Part shown: positions 54,465-63,876 of the stretch, piece after piece | Layout of the letters: every line of letters begins with the position of its first letter | Numbering within the stretch: the first letter of the stretch is position 1 | DNA from: Treponema zioleckii | GTDB lineage: Bacteria; Spirochaetota; Spirochaetia; Treponematales; Treponemataceae | NCBI RefSeq assembly: GCF_014737315.1 | Contig: NZ_JPUF01000007.1 | Location: 1 to 64,000 of the forward strand | Length of the DNA: 64,000 nt | Direction: 5' to 3' | Translations under genes and position numbers: made by a program | Notes under the pieces: generated by a model | What the model saw: the letters and a program-made list of their open reading frames with translations, nothing else | What the model was told of the DNA's origin: nothing | Databases searched by the model: none

Positions 54465-56191
54465 TTACTTATAAAAAACGTAGCCGTTGCATGAGTAGAT
54501 TTTGAAGAGGCCTCGTTCGGTGTTAAACTCGTATCTGATTGAAGTTAGGCACAGCGAGGTTGTATCGTCAACTTTGTACCAGACTGGCTGGGAGTTTTTT
54601 TCGTTTTGTGACAGCGAAAAATAAAAATCCGTCAAATCAATTTCTTTTGAATCAATCAAAATTGTCGCACGGTTGCGTTCTATATTGTATTCGGTGTAAA
54701 AACCGTCTGCACCGCGACCAGATGCGGAAAATGAATATTCTAGCGGGCACATTTTTTTGAACGGTTCAATTTCAAGAGCTCAGTCGGCCGTTTCCCATTC
54801 AAATTCTTCCTTTTTTCTTTGTCGTGGTATCGCTGAATTCCAAAAACTTTGTCGAATGAAGTTGATTTTTTTTCGTCTGTTGCCCATTTTGGGTTCGGCA
54901 ACCTGCTCGTATTTACGATGTAATTGTAGCTTGACGCAATCGTATCACGGTCTTCGTCGGTGATTGTCTTTTCCAGTTTTTTTCTGTCGTAATTTGTGAG
55001 AGCGTCGTTTTCTCTGTCATAAAGGTCGTACTTTTCCATCACTTTTATGAGTCTTGAGTACTGGCTTTTGTAAGCCATGTTAATCAGGTTGAACGGACTT
55101 AAGGAATCAAAAAGAATCAGGGCTGTAAGAATTAAAAGCGAATATTTTGTGAACTGGCCTTTTTTTACGAAAGTGAGCGCAATCGTAAGAATCGAAAAAA
55201 TGATAAAAAGCAAACTCGAATATCGCCAGCCCGTAAATCCGTATGAATTTATTCGAATAAAGTACGCAGGAATTTGAATGCAGATTAGCGGAATAAAAAT
55301 GAACGCACCGAATTTGTAAAAAACTCTGATGACTGGAAGTTCGTCGTATTCGCGGAGGATAAAATAAAAAACGATGTAAAAACAAGATGCGAATGAGACG
55401 AACCAGTTGATTTGTCCGCTAGGCAGCTTAAAAAGAATGAGTGCTTTTGCAAGGTAAGCGTACAGAATGGCGACAAGAAGCGTAAACGCAGGGAGCATGA
55501 TGTAAAGCACGATGACTTTGAAGGCTTTGCCCGAAGACTCTTCTTCCCTGCGGTTAAAAAGATAGAACGTAAAAGAATTTAGTGCAAAAACGATTGTGCT
55601 GAATCCCACGCAGCACAGGTAAATGTCGTAATCCTCTGTGTTTAGGATCAGATTCTGCACTGCATACACAAGGAGCGAGCTTCCGCCAAGAACAATTAGA
55701 GACATGAATGAGCAGAATAAAAAATGCTTGAATATGCCTGCAAAATATGTTCTCGGATTCTTTTTTGGAATGAATAGAAAAAGCGAGGCTGAAATTACGG
55801 AGAATGCGATTCCAAAATAGTAAAGTTCCGAATAAACGTGGTTTCCGAATCCGTTTGATTTTGAAAAATAACCGATGAAACCACCTGCAGTTGCTACAAG
55901 AATTTGTGTGAAATATTTTTTGAGCGTCGAAAGTTTTTCTGACAAGAGCGTTGCGGGGAGAGCGAAAACCGTTGCCATTGCGAATGCGTAGTAAATGTCC
56001 TGAAAATCTGCGACGTTGTAAATCTCAAGGCAGACAAAAATGAATGTGATGATTGACGAGGCAAAAATGACGGTTTTTTGGGAAAGATAACTTAAAAAGT
56101 CCGAGAATGCGATTTTTGCCTTTTTTGGAAATGTGATTGTTTCTTCAATTGTGTTTTTTTCAATTGTGTTCGTGTCGTTTTCTCTTCCCAT
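54465..56191 (-). pseudogene. DUF4153-type membrane protein, broken near the 3' end
   Basis: ATG 56191 starts a protein with about 11-12 hydrophobic segments and the DUF4153-like end RLPNPKWATDEKKS. Its frame stops at 54740. The continuation KEEFEWETAD lies in the next frame behind an A6 (T6 at 54811-54816 on the plus strand), then meets a TGA (54780-54782), after which the same frame continues CPLEYSFSASGRGADGF to 54465. Two lesions (one base indel and one stop) are needed to explain it. About 575 codons in total. Confidence 0.65.
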
Positions 56192-56243
56192 AAATCAAAC
56201 TCCTGATTTTTTAATTCACACTTTTTATTATCGATTTCCAACG

Positions 56244-56903
56244 TCAAAAAAGTTCGTCTTTTAAAATCTGGTCGGCTGGAATCAAAATTGTTTTTCGTCG
56301 TTCTTCGTCAACTTTTATCCATTCTTTTAGGCTCAGTGGCTGATAATTGCTGAACATGCAGAAGCAGTTTATCATCTGGCACGGAATTTCGCGGTCTTGC
56401 GTTGCGCCTTTGAGAATCGTTTTTCGCGTGAGGTTTTGGAACTGGTTTACGAGAATCTCGTCGTGGCTGTTGTGCACGTGCCCGTAAAGCATGTACGTGC
56501 GCGGTTCTCCGTTCGTGCGTTTCAAAAATTGGTGGTTGTAGCAGAATGTTGGGTAGTGGCTCAGAATCACGTGAAAGTCGCCGTCTTTTAGTTCCGCGTA
56601 TGGGCGAATCCACTCGAAACGGTTAAGGTTTACGCCTTCGCGTTTGAGCCATTCTCCGTCGTGGTTTCCTTCTATAAGGCAGATTTTTCCGTTCAGACGG
56701 TTTAGGACGTAATTCACTTCGTCTGCGTCGCGACTTTTGAATAAATCTCCGAGTACAATCACTTGGTCGCCGCCCTGTACTTTTTTGTTCCATTGCTCAA
56801 GCATAAATGCATTCATCTCGCGCACTGTAACGAATCCTCTGTTGTCGAGCTGCGTGTTAAGTTTTTCATGAAAAAAATGCGGGTCAGAAATATAAAGCTT
56901 CAT
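56244..56903 (-). CDS. Metallophosphoesterase
   Basis: A 219-residue calcineurin-like phosphoesterase with SDPHFFHE, LGDLFKS, EGNHDGEWL, LSHYP and YGHVHNSHDE. The start ATG 56903 (MKLYISDPHFFHE) is at the domain edge; 26 upstream in-frame codons are not supported. Substrate unknown. Confidence 0.88.
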   Translation of the reverse strand: MKLYISDPHFFHEKLNTQLDNRGFVTVREMNAFMLEQWNKKVQGGDQVIVLGDLFKSRDADEVNYVLNRLNGKICLIEGNHDGEWLKREGVNLNRFEWIRPYAELKDGDFHVILSHYPTFCYNHQFLKRTNGEPRTYMLYGHVHNSHDEILVNQFQNLTRKTILKGATQDREIPCQMINCFCMFSNYQPLSLKEWIKVDEERRKTILIPADQILKDELF

Positions 56904-56959
56904 GGGGATATGATAGAGGTAAAACGGAAACGCTACAAGTTGGCTTTGAGAGTGAGAAT

Positions 56960-57420
56960 TTATCTTGTGCGTTTCCCGCAAGTTTTCTGTGGAAAACTTG
57001 CGCTTTGGTGGGGGTGCTTACGGGTGTTCACGGAACGCGACGGCAAGGAGAGCCGCGTTCCGTGGGTGTGGTTTTGTGCTCGCCGCGTTGGCTCGCACTA
57101 TCGGGTGGTGAGTTTTGTGCGTTTCCCGCAAGTTTTCTGAGGAAAACTCGCGCTTTGGCGGACGGGCTTTCAATTCTACGGGCGAGGTGAGAGAAATAGC
57201 CACGGTCATTTCGACTGGAGCGAAGCGGAATGGAGAAATCTACTTCCCGACGAAAGGTGTGCAGACCTCTCCACTTCGGTCGAGGTGGCAGGGAGCAGAG
57301 GACAGTGAGCAGAGGGCAGTGAGCCGGAACGCGGCGTCAAGGAGGGCCGCGCCCCGTAGGTGTGGATTTGTGCTCGCCGCGGAGGCTCGCAGTTTCGTTG
57401 GGCGGGGCAAGCTGTCTAAA
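56960..57420. repeat. GC-rich hairpin repeat block
   Basis: Contains two copies (56965-57008 and 57118-57160) of CGCAAGTTTTC-(TGNG)-GAAAACTTGCG-like stems, two copies of a GGAACGCG...CGCG unit (57035-57065, 57330-57355), and a TTTCGACTGGAGCGAAGCGG unit near 57210. Base composition is well above that of the neighbouring genes. No credible gene was found from 56904 to 57481. Confidence 0.6.
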
Positions 57421-57481
57421 AATTATTATTATGCAGAATTTCTTTCGGCATCTACACTTTTCCGCCGGTTCGGTTTTATTT

Positions 57482-58135
57482 TTACCGTGAGGTCATCGTA
57501 TGGAATTCAAACTCCTGGCCGTCATCACGAACTAGCACAAGTCTATTTGGTGAGCAAACTTTTATTTTATATGCTACGGTAAATGGGTCGTCATAAAATA
57601 CCGCGTCTGGAATGTATAACGTTCCGTCTTCAAGGATTGACCATGTGCCGCTAAAACCTTCACTTTCTTTGATTCCCCAGTAAAAATGACCGTCTGCTTT
57701 TATGTAAACAACCATTCCGCTATTTTCCCAGTTACCAATAAGCCAGTTCAAGTCTATTTCATCTTTTTTTAAGGAATTTTTGAAAGGCTCGGTATCTGAC
57801 AAATATCCGCCGAAAACCCAGCCCTCTCCAGGTGGAACGTCTTCCATGTCTTTGGCGTAATACCAGACTTCGGTGATTCCGTCGATTGTAAAGTTTTTGT
57901 TCGTCTGCTTTGTGATTTCTAATTTTGTGCCATTAAAAAATTGTCCGAGCTTTTTGCCGTTAACAGGGGCGCTTCTGTAATTCAATTTTGAACCGTCAGC
58001 TATATTTACGAATTTTATAATCGGACTTTGTAAATCCGTTATTTCGTAGCCGTTTGAAGTTTTGTCATGTTTTTCCTGCCCCCAAAACGTGAAGCAAACA
58101 GAAATCAATACTGATATTAAAATTAACCTTTTCAT
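57482..58135 (-). CDS. Exported SH3-domain protein
   Basis: 217 residues with a signal peptide (MKRLILISVLISVCFTFWG). GSKLNYRSAPVNGKKLGQF through GEGWVFGGYLS is a bacterial SH3 domain, often wall- or peptide-binding. A second part with WLIGNWENSGMVVYI and GFSGTWSILEDG resembles a lipocalin-type fold. GGAGAC precedes ATG 58135; a TATAAT promoter lies just upstream. Confidence 0.75.
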   Translation of the reverse strand: MKRLILISVLISVCFTFWGQEKHDKTSNGYEITDLQSPIIKFVNIADGSKLNYRSAPVNGKKLGQFFNGTKLEITKQTNKNFTIDGITEVWYYAKDMEDVPPGEGWVFGGYLSDTEPFKNSLKKDEIDLNWLIGNWENSGMVVYIKADGHFYWGIKESEGFSGTWSILEDGTLYIPDAVFYDDPFTVAYKIKVCSPNRLVLVRDDGQEFEFHTMTSR

Positions 58136-58168
58136 TTTTGTCTCCTTTTCAATCCAGACTTTGCCTAG

Positions 58169-58196
58169 ATTATAGTATATTTTTGAAACGCCGCAA
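58169..58196 (-). promoter_or_regulatory. Promoter of the SH3-domain gene
   Basis: On the minus strand TTGCGG (58191-58196) and TATAAT (58169-58174) are 16 bases apart. The ATG is 34 bases downstream. Confidence 0.55.
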
Positions 58197-58414
58197 CGAA
58201 CGACCAACTGATTTTTACGTTTAAAAGTTCACTTGCTAATGCGCAAGTTTTCGTCAGAAAAGTTTCAGAAAATGCACGAAGCCAGTTCAAAATTGAAAAA
58301 AACACTTGTACGTTTACGGAAACGCATAAAATCAACTCAAATTCGTAAAATTTACTTGTGCTTTTCCTTGTTGTATCGATTGCCATTTTAGTGTATGTTG
58401 TAAATGTTGAAAAA

Positions 58415-58600
58415 CAGTAAGCGGTGCTGTTCTTTGCGAAATTCTGCGAAAAACAGTTAAAAGGGAAGTTCGGTGAAAATCCGACACGATCTCGTCACTG
58501 TAATTAGGGAGCGCAATTCCGACAAAATCACTGGAAAAATCCGGGAAGATGGAAGAGCGCAATGATTTTTAAGTCAGGAAACCTGCCGTTTATGATAGTA
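58415..58600 (+). promoter_or_regulatory. Cobalamin (B12) riboswitch
   Basis: Conserved blocks are seen in order: AAAAGGGAAG, GGTGAAAATCC, CGTCACTGTAATTAGGGAGC, CACTGG, GGGAAGATGG and the B12 box AAGTCAGGAAACCTGCC (58571-58587). The aptamer binds adenosylcobalamin or a related corrinoid. The following terminator at 58672-58714 is the expression platform, and bases 58600-58670 probably contain the antiterminator. Binding should switch the downstream operon off. Confidence 0.9.
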
Positions 58601-58671
58601 CAGGACTTAGAATTAAGCCCAGATCACGAGCAATTGGTCGTACTTAATGCGGAGATTCTCTAATTTAAGAT

Positions 58672-58720
58672 AAAACGGCTGCCAACAATTTTAAAGCGTC
58701 TCGGCAGCCGTTTTGTTTTC
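58672..58720 (+). terminator. Riboswitch-controlled terminator
   Basis: AAAACGGCTGCC (58672-58683) pairs with GGCAGCCGTTTT (58703-58714), followed by TTTTGTTTTC. Located between the B12 aptamer and the first gene, at about the distance seen for attenuator hairpins. Confidence 0.85.
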
Positions 58721-58770
58721 TTTAGAAACTCTATGAACATAAGTGAAAAATCAAAAACTGGAGAAAAACG

Positions 58771-60329
58771 ATGAAAAAGACAATTTTTTCAAAAATGATT
58801 CTTTCGGCAGCTGCATTGGCATTCCTTGCCGGCTGTCAGAAAAAACAAGCCAACACTGTTTCTGACGAAGAAACAGCCGCAAAAGTTGGTGCGTTAATCG
58901 ACGCAATCTACGTTCAAAAATGGAGCGAGGAGACTGACGCCCAGTGTGCCGCAGCAAAAGCTGCTTGGGACGCACTCACCGACGCTCAAAAAGAACTTGT
59001 TACAGGCGAGAACGCAGACCCTGATTATTTTGGACGCGACACGGGCGACGCTTCAAAAGACAATCCGCTCAATCAGGATGAAATCGGCGAGAATGAAATT
59101 CTTGTCGTAAGCTTCGGAACATCTTTTAACGACAGTCGTACAACAGACATTGGCGGAGTTGAAAAAGCGATTCAGAAAGAATTCCCTGACTGGTCTGTAC
59201 GCCGTGCTTTTACCGCTCAGGTTATCATCAATCATATTCAGGCGCGTGACGGTGAAAAAATCGACAATGTTGAGCAGGCTCTTGACCGTGCTGTAAAAAA
59301 CAACGTAAAGAATCTTGTCGTTCAGCCAACTCATCTTATGCACGGTGCTGAATACGATGAACTTACAGAGACGCTCGAAAAATACTCTGACAAAATCGAA
59401 AAAATTGTGATTGCAGAGCCTTTGCTTGGCGAAGTTGGTTCAGATGCAAAAACTGTAAACACCGACAAAGAGACTGTTGCAAAAGCAATCACCGCACAGG
59501 CCGTAAAAGACGCCGGCTTTGAGTCACTTGCAGCCGCTGACCAGGAACGGACGGCTTTCGTATTTATGGGGCACGGAACTTCTCACACTGCAAAAATCAG
59601 CTACAGTCAGATGGCTTCGCAAATGGCTGCTTTGCAGTACGACAATGTTTTTGTTGGAACCGTTGAAGGCGAGCCGGAAGAAACTGCCTGCGAAAACGTA
59701 ATTGAAGCCGTTACTGCCGCAGGTTACAAAAACGTTGTTCTCCGCCCGCTCATGGTTGTTGCAGGCGACCATGCGAACAACGACATGGCTGGAGACGACG
59801 ATGACTCATGGAAGTCAATGTTCACCACAAAAGGCAAGTTTGCAAAAATCGACTGCCAGATTGCGGGACTTGGCGGAATTGAAGAAATCCAGAATCTTTA
59901 CGTTAGCCACACAAAAGCCGCAATTGAAGGCGAGGGCCTTTCTTTGACGGAAAAAAAAACTCTAGCGGACTAAACGACGGCATCTACAGTGCCCGCTTTA
60001 AGACCGACAGCTCCATGTTCCGCGTGAATGAAGCTAACAACGGACGTGGAGTTCTTTTGGTCGAAGAGGGCAAAATGAACATTCACATCAGCCTTTCGGG
60101 CAAAAAAATTGTTAATTTGTATCTCGGCAAGGCTGAAAACGCCAAAACTGACGAAGGTGCCTGGCTCAATCCTGTGGAAGATGAAATAATCTACCGCGAC
60201 GGCACAAAAGAGACTGTTTTTGGCTTTGACGTTCCCGTTCCGTACCTCGACAAAGAATTTGACCTTGCCCTAATCGGCACAAAAGGCGTTTGGTACGACC
60301 ACAAAGTTCGCGTTACGGACGTAAAATAA
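58771..60329 (+). pseudogene. cbiK: Lipid-anchored CbiK-type chelatase with extra domains
   Basis: First gene of the B12-controlled operon. The product has a lipobox (LAGC, Cys22), a ~85-residue helical module (DALTDAQKELV), and a complete CbiK cobaltochelatase domain from about residue 108: VVSFGTSF, His188/His191 in QPTHLMHG, His268/His272 in MGHGTSH and His334 in AGDHANNDMAGDD. The frame then stops at 59973. Adding one A to the run at 59951-59959 continues it into a beta-rich domain ending at 60329 (519 residues). If the break is real, the chelatase alone still survives. Chelatase partners usually act in the cytoplasm, so the lipid anchor is unusual. Confidence 0.8.
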
Positions 60330-60339
60330 AGAGGTAAAA

Positions 60340-61857
60340 ATGCCAGTAAGTTCTGTTGTAAGCAAAATAAAAAATGTTGGCGTGCAAAAAAAAATCATCT
60401 TTTTCATTTTGATTTTTGTGAGCCTGATTTTTTCCTGCTCAAAAAATAATGACGGAACTTACGAGGTTTCTGTTCGCCTCGAAGGCGGCTCCGGAAAATC
60501 TTTCATAAAGTCGCCTTCAATCTTAAAAATCCAAAATCAACAAAAAATCCTTACCGTTCAGTGGTCCAGCAAAAATTACGATTACATGCTTGTGGACGGT
60601 AAAAAATATCTGAACGAAACGCCGGGCGATTTTTCTACGTTCACGTTCCCAATAAAAAATCTCCAAAAAATCCCTGTTGCCGCAAATACGACCGCGATGG
60701 GAAGTCCGCACCAAATCGAATACACGCTCGTTTTTGATTCGGATTTGGCTTCGAATTTTACAAAGTTAAAATCAGAAGATTCTCGTAAAACTCGCCCCGA
60801 ATCGGAAATCACTTCCAAAACGAATCAGAAAAATCTTTCTTCGGACGAATCCGCTTTCCCTTTGCGCACCACCTCAGAGAAAATTCCTCTCCAGTACGCT
60901 AGGCAGTTTGCAATCGAAAAGGTGGACGGTGGCACTCTCCTAAGCATTGAAGGCGAAAAAGCCATTTTTGTAGTTGCAGAGAATTCTGAGCCGCCAAAAA
61001 ATCTGCCTTCCTCTGTTTGCGTTTTGCGGCAGCCTGTAAACAACGCATATCTTCTTTCAACTTCCGTAATGGATTTTCTTTCAAAACTAAAAGTTGTGTC
61101 TCACGTGCGTTTTACTGGCACAAAAAAATCAGACTGGTTTATTGATGAAGCGCTTTCAGCCTTTGAGAGCGGCGCTTTGAGCTTTGCAGGAAAGTATAGC
61201 TCTCCGGATTACGAACTGCTTCTTTCCGAAAATTGCGACCTTGCAATCGAAAACACAATGATTTATCACAAAAGTGAAGTGAAGGAAAAACTTGAAGAAC
61301 TTGGAATTCCTGTAATCGTTGAAAAATCCACTTACGAGCAAAATCCTCTCGGTCGCCTTGAATGGATAAAATTCTGGGGCGTGATTTTTAATCGCGAAGC
61401 CGAGGCGAACCGATTTTTTGACGAGCAAGTTCTGCGTATTCAGTCTGCAATCAAAGAAAATCTTTCGGAATCGCGCCAAAAAAAAGTTGCGTTTTTTTAT
61501 GTGACGACGAACGGCGCGGTAAACGTGCGTAAGCCCAACGACTACATCGCGCGACTCATTGAACTTGTTGGCTTGGAGTACGTTCCGCGCGTGAATGTTG
61601 GCGAAGATTCAAGTGCCGTTGCCACGGTGAACATTCAAATGGAAGAATTTTATCTTTTGGCTCGCGATGCCGATGTTTTAATTTATAACGGAAACATTTC
61701 CGGCGAGATTTCTTCTATAGAAGATTTGCTCTTAAAAAATCCACTTTTCGCCGATTTTGAAGCCGTAAAAAACAAGCGGGTTTATTTTGTCGGAAAAAAA
61801 TTCTTTCAGGAAACTACGGGCATGGCAAAGTTTATAGAAGATTTGAGGAAGTTTTAA
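60340..61857 (+). CDS. ABC binding lipoprotein with N-terminal beta domain
   Basis: A 505-residue lipoprotein (lipobox IFSC) of the FepB/BtuF type. An N-terminal beta domain, DGTYEVSVRLEGGSGKSF and WSSKNYDYMLVDGKKYL, resembles surface-type modules and is followed by a Ser/Lys linker. The C-terminal periplasmic-binding fold shows SDWFIDEALSAFESG and NPLFADFEAVKNKRVYFVG. Its ligand should be a corrinoid, heme or siderophore-like metal complex. ATG 60340 lies 10 bases after the chelatase gene. Confidence 0.82.
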   Translation: MPVSSVVSKIKNVGVQKKIIFFILIFVSLIFSCSKNNDGTYEVSVRLEGGSGKSFIKSPSILKIQNQQKILTVQWSSKNYDYMLVDGKKYLNETPGDFSTFTFPIKNLQKIPVAANTTAMGSPHQIEYTLVFDSDLASNFTKLKSEDSRKTRPESEITSKTNQKNLSSDESAFPLRTTSEKIPLQYARQFAIEKVDGGTLLSIEGEKAIFVVAENSEPPKNLPSSVCVLRQPVNNAYLLSTSVMDFLSKLKVVSHVRFTGTKKSDWFIDEALSAFESGALSFAGKYSSPDYELLLSENCDLAIENTMIYHKSEVKEKLEELGIPVIVEKSTYEQNPLGRLEWIKFWGVIFNREAEANRFFDEQVLRIQSAIKENLSESRQKKVAFFYVTTNGAVNVRKPNDYIARLIELVGLEYVPRVNVGEDSSAVATVNIQMEEFYLLARDADVLIYNGNISGEISSIEDLLLKNPLFADFEAVKNKRVYFVGKKFFQETTGMAKFIEDLRKF

Positions 61858-61864
61858 AAATCGG

Positions 61865-62896
61865 ATGACAGGAAACATTTCACGAAATATTTTTTACAGA
61901 ACAGTTTTTGCGTTCACTTTCATTTTTATTTTTCTCGCAATCCTGATTTTTTGGAATCTTTCTTCTGGAAGCGTTTCAACGTCGTTTTTTAACGTAATAA
62001 AAATTCTCCTAAAAAAATCGGATTCTTCTGACGCGCTCTGCAAAGTTATTTGGACTATCAGGTTCCCGCGGGTTCTTTCTGCACTTCTTTTGGGCGGCGC
62101 GCTTTCCGTTTCGGGCTTGCTCCTTCAAATATTTTTCTCAAACCCGATTGCCGGCCCTTACGTTTTAGGAATTTCTTCCGGGGCAAAACTTTCTGTCGCG
62201 CTGGCGATGATTTTTCTTTTGAGCCGTGGAGTTCACTTAAACTCGCTCGGAATGGTCGGAGCTGCATTTTTAGGTTCAATGCTTGCGATTCTTTTTGTTC
62301 TGATTCTTTCGTTCCGCGTAAAAAGCATGTCGGTTCTTGTGGTGTGCGGAATTTTGGTCGGCTACATTTGCTCGGCTGTCACTGACTTTTTTATTACTTT
62401 TGCGAGCGACTCAAATATTGTGAACCTGCACAACTGGTCGCTGGGAAGTTTTTCTGGCATGAACTGGAACGACGTAAAAATCATCACTTTTATCGTGATT
62501 CCTGTTTCGTTTTTTGCTTTTTTGCTTTCAAAGCCAATCGGTGCATTTTTGCTCGGCGAAAATTATGCCCGAAGCGTTGGCGTGAACATAAAACTTTTGC
62601 GAGTCCTTTTGATTTTGCTTTCAAGCCTTCTTTCATCTTGCGTTACTGCTTTTGCGGGGCCTGTCTCGTTCGTGGGAATCGCAGTTCCGCATTTGGTAAA
62701 ATCCGTTTTAAAAACTTCAAAACCGCGCGTTTTAATTCCGGCCTGCTTTTTTGCGGGCAGTGCGATAATGGTTTTTTGCGACGGAATTGCGCGCACTGTT
62801 CTCGCTCCAACAGAATTCAGCATCAGCACCGTAACCGCGATTCTATTGGTTCCCGTCGTAATTTGGATGATGCTAAAACGCGAGGGCAGACGATGA
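61865..62896 (+). CDS. FecCD-family ABC permease
   Basis: A 343-residue inner-membrane permease of the BtuC/FecCD family, with about nine hydrophobic segments. RFPRVLSALLLGGALSVSG, NPIAGPYVLGISSGA and GPVSFVGIAVPHLVK are family hallmarks. Begins 7 bases after the binding-protein gene and overlaps the ATPase start in an ATGA. Confidence 0.92.
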   Translation: MTGNISRNIFYRTVFAFTFIFIFLAILIFWNLSSGSVSTSFFNVIKILLKKSDSSDALCKVIWTIRFPRVLSALLLGGALSVSGLLLQIFFSNPIAGPYVLGISSGAKLSVALAMIFLLSRGVHLNSLGMVGAAFLGSMLAILFVLILSFRVKSMSVLVVCGILVGYICSAVTDFFITFASDSNIVNLHNWSLGSFSGMNWNDVKIITFIVIPVSFFAFLLSKPIGAFLLGENYARSVGVNIKLLRVLLILLSSLLSSCVTAFAGPVSFVGIAVPHLVKSVLKTSKPRVLIPACFFAGSAIMVFCDGIARTVLAPTEFSISTVTAILLVPVVIWMMLKREGRR

Positions 62897-63721
62897 GCAA
62901 AATTCAAAAAATGAATGTGATGAATCTGATGACTGAAGAAAATGTGATGAATGAAAATCTTCTTTCCGTAAAAAATCTTTCTGCGGGTTATTCAAAAAAA
63001 ATCGTGGTTTCGGATTTGAATTTTGATTTACAGGAAGGAGAAATCGTCACCCTGATTGGACCGAATGGTTCAGGAAAATCCACTGTCCTCAAAACAATCA
63101 CAAAGCAGCTCGCCGCCATTTTCGGTTCAGTTGCAGTTTGTTCTAAAAATCTTGAAGCCATTCGGGGCAGTGAGCTTTCTAAGGCAATTTCCGTGGTTTC
63201 TACCGAAAAACCGCGCACAAACTTTATGACCTGCCGCGAAGTGATTGAAAGCGGACGCTATCCGCATACCAACGTTTTTTGGCACGCTCACAAAAGAAGA
63301 CCGTGAGATTTGCGACGAAGCGATAAAATTCACTCACCTCGAAAAAATCGCCGACACGGATTTTTTAAAAATTTCTGACGGTCAAAAGCAACGCGTTCTT
63401 CTTGCACGTGCGATTTGCCAGGACACAAAAATAATTGTACTGGACGAACCAACTTCTTATCTTGACATGTTTTACAAACTCGATATTCTAAAGACCATAC
63501 ATTTTCTTGCACGAAAAAAGAAAAAGTCCATAATCATGTCGCTGCACGAACTTGAACTTGTAAAAATGATTTCGGACACAATTATTTGCGTTGGCGACGG
63601 ATGCGTAAAGCGAATTGGAAAGCCTGGCGAAATTTTTGCGGGAAACTTTATTCAAAATCTTTACGGCATAAACGATGACGAGTTTGACCCAATTACTTGC
63701 ACTGTAAAATTGCACCTGTAA
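62893..63721 (+). pseudogene. ABC ATPase of the corrinoid-type importer, frameshifted
   Basis: BtuD/FecE-like ATPase. The first frame has Walker A GPNGSGKST, then RYPHTNVF before it runs off and stops at 63306. The next frame continues with GTLTKEDREICDEA, signature ISDGQKQRV, Walker B IIVLDEPTSYLD and the H-loop MSLHELE. Deleting one T from the six at 63275-63280 gives a normal 275-residue protein. As written, the importer would lack its ATPase. Confidence 0.75.
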
Positions 63722-63833
63722 AATATTAGGATTATCGTGCTTTTTTCGGTAAGCTTTACTCCCCGCTGGAGGATTCATGCTAGTAAAACAATTAGCCGGC
63801 ATTCTGAACACGTTTCGGAATCTTTGGTTTAAG

Positions 63834-63854
63834 ATTCTGAGACAAGCTCAGAAT
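63834..63854. repeat. ATTCTGAG-CTCAGAAT palindromic repeat
   Basis: Perfect eight-base arms around ACAAG (63842-63846). Part of a common dispersed intergenic unit (TTCTGAGACAAGCTCAGAAT). No clear terminator function. Confidence 0.55.
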
Positions 63855-63876
63855 GACTGGTTGTTTAGGATTTGTT

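Noticed and set aside
54780-54782. TGA read as selenocysteine in the DUF4153-type gene
   Set aside because: No cysteine or redox context, no obvious stem-loop after it, and the same gene has a separate frameshift, so loss of function or error is simpler.
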